Assembly: GCF_016907315.1 (NCBI RefSeq)
Contig: NZ_JAFBBS010000001.1
Span: 310,001 to 374,000 of the forward strand
DNA length: 64,000 nt
Reading direction: 5' to 3'
Source: Microbacterium esteraromaticum
GTDB taxonomy: Bacteria > Actinomycetota > Actinomycetes > Actinomycetales > Microbacteriaceae
The notes below the pieces were generated by a model that was not told the DNA's origin, did not search any database, and worked only from the letters and a program-made list of their open reading frames with translations. Positions 58,649 through 64,000 of the stretch are shown in pieces. Made by a program: the position numbers and the translations under genes. Positions within the stretch are counted from its first letter, which is position 1, and each line of letters starts with the position of its first letter.

Positions 58649-59520
58649 TGACTCTGTCGCGCGCCGAATGGTCGGCTCGTGCTGAGGCGCATTCCGAGCG
58701 AGCCGACGCTCTGACGGCTGCGCACCGCAAGCGTCAGCAGCGCGGCGAGAAGCATCCGGTCGAGGACTTCCTCTTCACCTATTACTCGTACAAGCCCGCG
58801 CAGCTGCGCAGGTGGCATCCCGGTGCGGGGGTAACGCTTCACGACGCCGCCGAGCGAGCCGGCTGGCGGTGGTACTCGCCCGGCCCCCATTCCGGTGACG
58901 TCGTTCCCGATGCGGAGATGTTCCGCGCAGAGAAGCCGCAGCTCGCCTCGCTCATCGAGCGCATGCTGCGGCTGACGGCTGCACGCCCCGGTCAGTTCGG
59001 ATGCTTCGGACTGCACGAATGGGCGATGGTCTATCGCACCGAGGAGCACCGGCATGCCGTTCCCCTGCGGCTGGGCAGCGCTGGTACGGATGCGGTCGTC
59101 GAGGACGGCGACCTGCGATGCACGCATTTCGATGCCTTCCGCTTCTTCACCGACGACGCGGCGCCCCGCAACCGGCTGCCCCTGAGTCGTGAGAGCCAGC
59201 CCGATCTCGAGCAGCCCGGATGCCTCCATGCGGGCATGGACGTGTACAAGTGGGCCATCAAGCTGGGTCCGCTGGTACCGGGTGAGCTCATGCTCGACGC
59301 CTTCGAGCTCGCCTCCGACATCCGCCGTCTCGACATGGAGGCCGCGCCCTACGATCTGTCGGAGTGGGGTGTTCGGCCGGTGCGGATCGAGACCGCGGAG
59401 GGCAAGGCCGAGTACGTGCGCCGGCAGCGGGTATTCGCTGAGCGGGGTAACGCTCTGCGTCACGCCATACTCGACGCCTGGCTCGGGGTGCCACTCGCCG
59501 CGGAGTCGGCGGCGAGCTGA
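58645..59520 (+). CDS. Conserved actinobacterial protein, often labelled 3-methyladenine DNA glycosylase
   Basis: A 291-residue soluble protein with conserved-looking blocks GEKHPVEDFLFTYYSYKPAQLRRWHPG, GCFGLHEWAMVYRT, CTHFDAFRFFTDDA and GCLHAGMDVYKWAIKLGPLVPGEL. I recall similar proteins named 3-methyladenine DNA glycosylase, but I see no helix-hairpin-helix or Asp motif of AlkA/Tag, nor the Mpg fold's motifs, so the name may be a transferred label. Conserved His, Glu and Asp residues suggest an enzyme. ATG 58645 overlaps the APP1 stop, so the two are coupled. Its 3' end overlaps the opposite gene by 61 bp. Confidence 0.7.
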   Translation: MMTLSRAEWSARAEAHSERADALTAAHRKRQQRGEKHPVEDFLFTYYSYKPAQLRRWHPGAGVTLHDAAERAGWRWYSPGPHSGDVVPDAEMFRAEKPQLASLIERMLRLTAARPGQFGCFGLHEWAMVYRTEEHRHAVPLRLGSAGTDAVVEDGDLRCTHFDAFRFFTDDAAPRNRLPLSRESQPDLEQPGCLHAGMDVYKWAIKLGPLVPGELMLDAFELASDIRRLDMEAAPYDLSEWGVRPVRIETAEGKAEYVRRQRVFAERGNALRHAILDAWLGVPLAAESAAS

Positions 59521-60560
59521 GAGAGCTGCCGGCGCACACCGGTCGCTGCAATGCGCCCGGCGCGGTTGGCTCCGATCGTGCTCGCTGAGGGCCCGTAGCC
59601 GACGAGCTGGATGCGGGGATCGGCCACCGCGGTCGTGCCGCGCCCGCCACGATCGAGCTGGATGCCGCCTCGCGGGCCGCGCAGACGAAGCGGGGCGAGG
59701 TGGGCGATCGCGGGCCGGAACCCGGTTGCCCAGACGATGATGTCGACAGCTTCGAAGGACCCGTCCGCCCACCGCACGCCGTCGGGCTCGATCGACGAGA
59801 ACATCGGGCGTCGTGCCGCGTACGCCCCGAGCCGCTCGGCTTCCCGCTCCTGCGGACGCAGCATCAGTCCTGTGACGCTGACGACGCTCTCGGGCGGCAG
59901 GCCCTGAGCGACTCTCTGCTCGACCAGGGCGACCGCAGCGGCCCCCGCCTCGGGCGTGAAGTCGTCGGTTCGCCAGACCGGCGGCCTGCGGGTCACCCAC
60001 ACCGTGTCGGCGATCGGGGCGAGCGCACCGAGGAACTGCACGGCGGATGCGCCGCCGCCGACGACCAGCACCCGCTTGCCGCGGAAGTGCTCGGGTCCCG
60101 GATAGTCGACGGTGTGCAGCTGCTCACCGACGAAGGTCTCCATGCCCGGGTAGTGCGGCACGAATGGCTGGGTCCAGGTGCCCGTCGCGTTGACGAGGGT
60201 GCGACTGCGCCAGGACCGCTCCCCCGCCCGGACCACCAGGATGCCGTCGTCGTCGCGCACGTCGTCGACGTGGACAGGACGGATCACGGGCAGGTCATGC
60301 TCTCGTTCGTATGCAGCGAACGTCTGCGGCACGGCGATGTTCGCTCGGGCATCGTCATGCACGGGCGCGTCGTCGCCGGGCAGCTCGGCGACGCGATGCA
60401 CATCGCGCATGGTCAGGGCATCCCACCGGTGCTGCCAGGCCCCGCCCGGGTGCACGTTCGCGTCGAGTACGACGTGCTCGACGCCGAGCCGCTGCAGGTG
60501 GTACGACGCAGAGAGGCCCGCCTGGCCAGCTCCGATCACGACGCTGTCGAGAATGCTCAC
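59460..60560 (-). CDS. FAD-dependent NAD(P)-binding oxidoreductase (flavin monooxygenase-like)
   Basis: A 366-residue two-dinucleotide-binding-domain protein: FAD site VVIGAGQAGLSASYHLQRLG at the N-terminus and NADP site VLVVGGGASAVQFLGAL mid-way, with WATGFRPA near the end. It resembles putative flavoprotein monooxygenases linked to potassium transport or baeyer-villiger-like chemistry; the substrate is unknown. GTG 60560 fits the beginning of similarity; GTG 60581 and ATG 60575 are alternatives with no better ribosome site. Confidence 0.85.
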   Translation of the reverse strand: MSILDSVVIGAGQAGLSASYHLQRLGVEHVVLDANVHPGGAWQHRWDALTMRDVHRVAELPGDDAPVHDDARANIAVPQTFAAYEREHDLPVIRPVHVDDVRDDDGILVVRAGERSWRSRTLVNATGTWTQPFVPHYPGMETFVGEQLHTVDYPGPEHFRGKRVLVVGGGASAVQFLGALAPIADTVWVTRRPPVWRTDDFTPEAGAAAVALVEQRVAQGLPPESVVSVTGLMLRPQEREAERLGAYAARRPMFSSIEPDGVRWADGSFEAVDIIVWATGFRPAIAHLAPLRLRGPRGGIQLDRGGRGTTAVADPRIQLVGYGPSASTIGANRAGRIAATGVRRQLSQLAADSAASGTPSQASSMA

Positions 60561-60685
60561 ACCCGTGCACAACATCTGCACAGGCGCCGTTGTTCCTGCT
60601 TGCTACCCTGGTTCTGAAGCGACCGGCGGGACGACCCGGCGGAGAGATCACAGGTGGGGACGGCCCCGCAGATTCGGTTCGCACC

Positions 60686-61825
60686 GTGACCCGCTCAGAC
60701 CTCCTCCGCTCCGTCCTCACTCGCAGCGCCATCGTGCGTCTCGTGCTCGGCTGGGGCTCATTCGTCCTCCTGCTGGCCCTCGGGCCGCTGCTGTCAGGGC
60801 CATTGCCGACGATCATGCTCTGGCTGGCGCTGGCGGCCATCGTCGCGGTGATCGTCGTCTGCGCATTCGGCGTGGTCATCGAGGCCGAGCATCTGGCGCA
60901 TCGCCTCGGTGATCCGTACGGCACCCTCGTGCTGACGCTGTCTATCGCCGCGATCGAGGTGATCCTCATCGCCGCCGTGATGCTCGGGCCCGGTGAGCAT
61001 CAGACGATCGCGAGGGACTCGGTGATGGCCGTGTCGATGATCATCATGAATCTGGTCATCGGCGTCGCGCTCATCGCCGGCGGACTGCGTCACTCCGAGC
61101 CCAGGGCGAATCGGACGGGCGTCTCGACGTACCTCGGCATGCTCATCGTGCTGCTCGCGGTGGCCTTCGCGTTCCCGGCGTTCCTCGGTGACGGCGGCGC
61201 CTATGCCCCCGCCGCAGCGGTGGCGATGATCGTGCTCGTCGTGCTGCTCTACGCGTTCTTCCTGCTGCGTCAGATGGGCGCACAGAAGACGGATTTCCAG
61301 GAGGTGGACGACAGCCGGGATGCCCGTGGCGATGGCACCCGCACCTCCGCGGTGGCCGTGATGGTCGAGCACCGCGCGGAGCTCATCGCCCGCGCCCTGC
61401 TTCTGCTCGCCCTCGTGCTGCCGATCGTGCTGCTCTCGCACGACATGGCGACGCTGCTCGACGATGGGTTGGGGAGACTCGGAGCGCCGGTGGCACTGTC
61501 GGGCATCCTCATCGCGATGATCGTGTTCCTGCCCGAGACGATCACCACCGTGCGGGCGGCGCTGGGCGGCGAGATGCAGCGGGTCAGCAATCTGTGCCAC
61601 GGTGCCCTGGTCTCGACCGCCGGGCTTACGATCCCCGCGGTGCTCACGATCGGCCTGCTGACCGGGCAGACCGTGCTGCTCGCCGAGAGCCCGGGGAATC
61701 TGCTGCTGCTGGGCCTCACCCTGCTGCTGACGATGTCCACCTTCAGCGCGCGGCGCCTGAACCCGTTGCACGGCGCCACGCATCTGCTGCTCTTCGTGCT
61801 CTACGTGTTCAGTGTGTTCGCATAG
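60686..61825 (+). CDS. Calcium/cation:proton antiporter (ChaA/CAX-like)
   Basis: A 379-residue CaCA-superfamily membrane antiporter with about eleven hydrophobic segments in two halves. The alpha-repeat acidic motifs are GTLVLTLSIAAIEVILIAAVM and ILIAMIVFLPETITTVRAALGGEMQRVSN, each with the conserved Glu. A charged cytosolic loop (QEVDDSRDARGDGTR) divides the halves. GTG 60686 is the only in-frame start before the first membrane segment; TACCCT (60604-60609) may be the -10. Confidence 0.88.
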   Translation: MTRSDLLRSVLTRSAIVRLVLGWGSFVLLLALGPLLSGPLPTIMLWLALAAIVAVIVVCAFGVVIEAEHLAHRLGDPYGTLVLTLSIAAIEVILIAAVMLGPGEHQTIARDSVMAVSMIIMNLVIGVALIAGGLRHSEPRANRTGVSTYLGMLIVLLAVAFAFPAFLGDGGAYAPAAAVAMIVLVVLLYAFFLLRQMGAQKTDFQEVDDSRDARGDGTRTSAVAVMVEHRAELIARALLLLALVLPIVLLSHDMATLLDDGLGRLGAPVALSGILIAMIVFLPETITTVRAALGGEMQRVSNLCHGALVSTAGLTIPAVLTIGLLTGQTVLLAESPGNLLLLGLTLLLTMSTFSARRLNPLHGATHLLLFVLYVFSVFA

Positions 61826-61926
61826 CGGCGGCGCCCAGGCATCCGGGAGCAGACGTCGTGCGCTCTGGAGAGCCTCTGGTGAGCCGACGGACGTGGAGGC
61901 CTTCAGCGGTGCGCGGCGGGAAGGCT

Positions 61927-61973
61927 GAGAGCCTGTTCTCGGGCGGAGCGGATCCAACCGAGAACAGGCTCTC
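61927..61973. repeat. 16-bp inverted repeat between antiporter and M14 genes
   Basis: Perfect 16-bp arms (61927-61942 and 61958-61973) with a 15-nt loop, between convergent genes and without a T-tract. It is most likely a bidirectional terminator. The 177-bp gap holds no other visible feature. Confidence 0.7.
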
Positions 61974-62002
61974 CAATGGGGAACTCCAACGGCGTCGAGG
62001 AA

Positions 62003-63190
62003 TCAGTCGCGCGGGAACGGCTCGCGCGTCGGAATGTCCTCATAGTCTTCGGGGTCGAGGTTGTCGATGCTGCCGTCAACGACCGCGTCGACGAGGCCCA
62101 TGAGACCGGTTTCGACCTGCTTGACCAGCTTGCCGCTGGACTTCGTGCCGTCGTACTGTGTCTGGCTCGAGGTCTCGAAGAGGACCGTCGCGCTGCCACG
62201 CAGAGCGAACGAGCCGAGAGCAGTGCCGGGGAGGTTTGTGTCCTGCGGGTACAGCGTCACGTTGCCGAAGCCTGACTCGCCGCGGTTCTGCAGAGCGTTG
62301 TACACAGCGACGTTTGCGCGACGCGAGTGATCGTAATCGAACTTGGGCCAGTCGCCGAACGCGGTCGGGTCGGCGATGAAGCGGCCCGAGATCGACAGGA
62401 ATGAACGCTCTCCTGTGGCGGAGTCCAGGTAGCAGTTGCCCTGGTTATGCAGGTCCACGAAGTAGTCGACGGTGCCGAACTCACCTTCGAGGTCGCGATA
62501 CAGGTCGCGCACGAGCTGGGTCTCGGGGTTGATGTACCAGCCAGTGCCGGCGCTCGTACCAGGGAAGTCCGCGGGGTTCGGAACATAGTCGAGGTCGGGG
62601 TTGAAGTCGCGGTTCATGTCGAAGCCGCCGACGCGCGAGTTGTAGTTCCACGAGGGCTGCGCACCTGCGAGCTGGGGGAAGTCAGCGACGACCTCGTCCC
62701 ACGAGTGCTGGTTCTGACGCGTGTCGTTCTCGCCGCCGTCGACGTTCATACGCGGGATCGTGACGATCGTGACCGCATCGCGCAGCTGCTGGGCGGCGCG
62801 CGTGTTGCTGCCCCAGTCAGCGAGCAGGTTGAGCAGCGCCTCGGTGCCGTGGTTCTCGTTGCCGTGGATCTGCGACTCGATGAAGATGACGGTGTCGCCA
62901 TGGCCGACGCGCGCGGTGTAGATGTCGGTTCCATTGCCCGTCTGACCGAGGACGTCGACCGCGACGGTGCCGTTGGTCGTGTGCTCGATCTTGTCGAGAG
63001 CCTTCGTCAGCTGCGCGTGGTTGACGAAGCCGTCGATGTTGTTGCTGGCTTCTGTGCCGCAGTGTGCGTTCGCGGGCGGTCCTGCGTAGGCCGGGGCTGT
63101 GGCCAGAAACAGGCTGCCGACCATGGCCGTAGCGCTGGCGATAGCGAGGACTTTGCCGCGAGTTCTCTTCGTGGGACGTGATTCGATCAT
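62003..63190 (-). CDS. Secreted M14-family zinc carboxypeptidase
   Basis: A 395-residue exported peptidase. Basic N-terminus (ESRPTKRTRGK), hydrophobic segment, and predicted cleavage after AYA-36. Zinc ligands: H109 and E112 (QIHGNENHG) and H248 (VDLHNQGN); the general-base Glu is E339 (VLFETSSQ). RMNVDGGE, NYNSRVGGFDMNRDFNPD and the Tyr-containing C-terminal part fit the family. No cell-wall anchor is visible. AAGGAGAG precedes ATG 63190 at good spacing. Likely digests extracellular peptides, which the importer at 41.8-47.5 kb could use (inference). Confidence 0.92.
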   Translation of the reverse strand: MIESRPTKRTRGKVLAIASATAMVGSLFLATAPAYAGPPANAHCGTEASNNIDGFVNHAQLTKALDKIEHTTNGTVAVDVLGQTGNGTDIYTARVGHGDTVIFIESQIHGNENHGTEALLNLLADWGSNTRAAQQLRDAVTIVTIPRMNVDGGENDTRQNQHSWDEVVADFPQLAGAQPSWNYNSRVGGFDMNRDFNPDLDYVPNPADFPGTSAGTGWYINPETQLVRDLYRDLEGEFGTVDYFVDLHNQGNCYLDSATGERSFLSISGRFIADPTAFGDWPKFDYDHSRRANVAVYNALQNRGESGFGNVTLYPQDTNLPGTALGSFALRGSATVLFETSSQTQYDGTKSSGKLVKQVETGLMGLVDAVVDGSIDNLDPEDYEDIPTREPFPRD

Positions 63191-63425
63191 TGAATCTCTC
63201 CTTCTGAGTTCGGTAACTGACCGTCACACGGTTTGTGGAGAAAGCGCAAGCCTGTCTGCGGAAATGACCTATTTCTCGTGTTCGACCTACATGAAGTCGG
63301 CGACACGCGCTCGAGTGCAGGGATCTTCCTGTGGATCTCCGCCACGATGGGGCGTTTGGGCATCGCCAGACTGTCTACCGGGGTCAACGAGGCGTGCACC
63401 GCCGACCGGAGCGCCAAACGAAGAA

Positions 63426-63445
63426 CTCCCCGCCGAGGCGGGGAG
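63426..63445 (-). terminator. Terminator of tRNA-Ala
   Basis: 8-bp GC-rich stem CTCCCCGC/GCGGGGAG with loop CGAG, 6 nt past the encoded CCA. The 260 bp between the M14 gene and the tRNA hold nothing else I can support. Confidence 0.7.
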
Positions 63446-63451
63446 CTATCT

Positions 63452-63527
63452 TGGTGGACCTGAGGGGACTCGAACCCCTGACCCCCTGCATGCCATGCAG
63501 GTGCGCTACCAGCTGCGCCACAGGCCC
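63452..63527 (-). tRNA. tRNA-Ala (anticodon GGC)
   Basis: 76 nt with encoded CCA. Acceptor GGGCCTG pairs with CAGGTCC (one G-T), discriminator A. The anticodon arm CCTGC-ATGGCAT-GCAGG reads GGC. The T-arm GGGGTTCGAGTCCCC is intact. Confidence 0.96.
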
Positions 63528-63560
63528 ATCTTCGCTGCCGAACTCGGCAACCTGATCAGC

Positions 63561-63588
63561 ATACTACGTACCGGCGGGCGACAGCCAA
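63561..63588 (-). promoter_or_regulatory. tRNA-Ala promoter
   Basis: -35 TTGGCT (63588-63583), 16-bp spacer, -10 TAGTAT (63566-63561), with a predicted start about 27 nt upstream of the mature tRNA. The best full -35/-10 pair in the window. Confidence 0.65.
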
Positions 63589-63719
63589 ATCGCCCGTGCC
63601 GGTCGGGAGTGTCGGCTACTCCTCGGTCGACGCGGCGTCAAGAGCCTGCGGTGCGCGCCGCACGCGAGCTAGATTCACGGCACCCGGCTCGCATCGAGTC
63701 GACGAGCAGAGGAGCGATC

Positions 63720-63926
63720 ATGACCAACCCCACCCCCAACATGCTTCCCGAAGATCCCGACCTCGAAGAAGACGACGCGGGCCTGCCGACCAGGGAGATC
63801 GACGGCGAGGTCGAGATCGATCCGGACGCCGATCCGGATCAGGTCGACAGCATCGACGCCGATCGCCTGGCCTCCGGTGCAGAGGAAGAAGACGACGCAT
63901 GGGCGGGCGACAAGCGCATCGACTGA
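63720..63926 (+). CDS. Small acidic hypothetical protein
   Basis: A 68-residue protein with 16 Asp and 9 Glu (37 percent acidic) against 4 Lys/Arg; likely disordered (EDPDLEEDD, DPDADPDQVDSIDAD). No family recognised and no membrane segment or signal. AGAGGAG stands 7 nt before the ATG, which supports it as a real gene. It is flanked by tRNA-Ala and a convergent partial gene. A role as a nucleic-acid mimic or a chaperone-like tail is possible but unsupported. Confidence 0.7.
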   Translation: MTNPTPNMLPEDPDLEEDDAGLPTREIDGEVEIDPDADPDQVDSIDADRLASGAEEEDDAWAGDKRID

Positions 63927-63928
63927 CG

Positions 63929-64000
63929 TCAGCTGATCGCGAGGGGCCCCTCGAGAGCGTACGAGATATCGGCGACCTCGAAGCCGATCGCCCGGTTCAA
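63929..64000 (-). CDS. C-terminal end of probable GNAT acetyltransferase (partial)
   Basis: The last 23 codons of a minus-strand gene entering from the right edge, ending at TGA 63931-63929. The tail reads LNRAIGFEVADISYALEG; N-x-A-x-GFE is the usual C-terminal end of GNAT N-acetyltransferases. Too little is visible for more. Confidence 0.5.
   Translation of the reverse strand: MNRAIGFEVADISYALEGPLAIS

Noticed and set aside
63191-63451. Small frame of 76 codons in the gap before tRNA-Ala
   Set aside because: No Shine-Dalgarno or -10 at leaderless spacing and no recognisable protein; treated as non-coding.

Overview
The window reads as chromosomal DNA of a high-GC Gram-positive actinobacterium, most likely Microbacteriaceae (Microbacterium-like). 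The basis is very high GC, frequent GTG starts, a pentose-phosphate operon containing opcA, a fused oligopeptide OppDF ATPase, an HrcA/CIRCE-controlled dnaJ, and protein sequences that resemble that family throughout. This is recognition by eye, not a database match. I see no insertion sequence, prophage, integrase, CRISPR array or rRNA. Coding density is high and no gene-free stretch exceeds 300 bases.

Layout. 1-4.9 kb: the sufBD Fe-S assembly genes (sufD cut by the window edge), heme A synthase ctaA and heme O synthase ctaB. 5.1-13.2 kb: one tightly packed carbon operon, tkt-tal-pgi-zwf-opcA-pgl. 13.2-15.7 kb: a DMT transporter, peptide deformylase, a septum-formation-type lipoprotein and tRNA-Asn. 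15.8-21 kb: dusB-dgt-dnaG plus an orphan ABC ATPase. 21-29.6 kb: glutathione peroxidase, a Tat-exported phosphoesterase, a FrnE/DsbA-like oxidoreductase, a P-loop kinase-like protein, uppS, recO, a TRIC-type channel, a TetR/VOC pair, and leuA behind a leucine leader peptide. 29.7-37.7 kb: a long operon hrcA-dnaJ-rsmE-HIT-phoH-ybeY-CBS/CorC-era-quinone reductase behind a CIRCE element. 37.8-41.6 kb: lepA, a DUF1990 gene and hemW. 41.8-47.5 kb: an oligopeptide ABC importer. 47.5-55.4 kb: alpha/beta hydrolase, rpsT, holA, comEC, comEA, leuS. 55.5-61.8 kb: pabB, the DedA / APP1-phosphatase / 'glycosylase-like' cluster, a flavin oxidoreductase and a cation/H+ antiporter. 61.9-64 kb: a secreted M14 carboxypeptidase, tRNA-Ala, an acidic 68-residue protein and the tail of a probable acetyltransferase.

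Regulation that can be read directly. Many genes have a TANNNT-type -10 hexamer ending 6-7 bases before the ATG/GTG and no Shine-Dalgarno, which is the architecture of leaderless transcripts. Three divergent pairs (DMT transporter/def, recO/TRIC channel, pabB/dedA) have only 36-43 bp between their start codons. Opposed -10 hexamers fill that gap; in two of the three pairs they are identical on the two strands. leuA is preceded by a leaderless 15-codon leader peptide with four consecutive Leu codons and two interlocking complementary arm pairs (a pseudoknot), matching the LEU-type element described upstream of actinobacterial leuA. ctaB has no conventional start codon at its Shine-Dalgarno; an AUC codon sits exactly where the start should be.

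The best candidates for something undescribed are the symmetric divergent leaderless promoters, the DedA-APP1-unknown operon as a possible membrane-lipid module, the AUC start of ctaB, and an orphan ABC ATPase whose switch histidine is replaced by Asn. None of these is proven by sequence alone.
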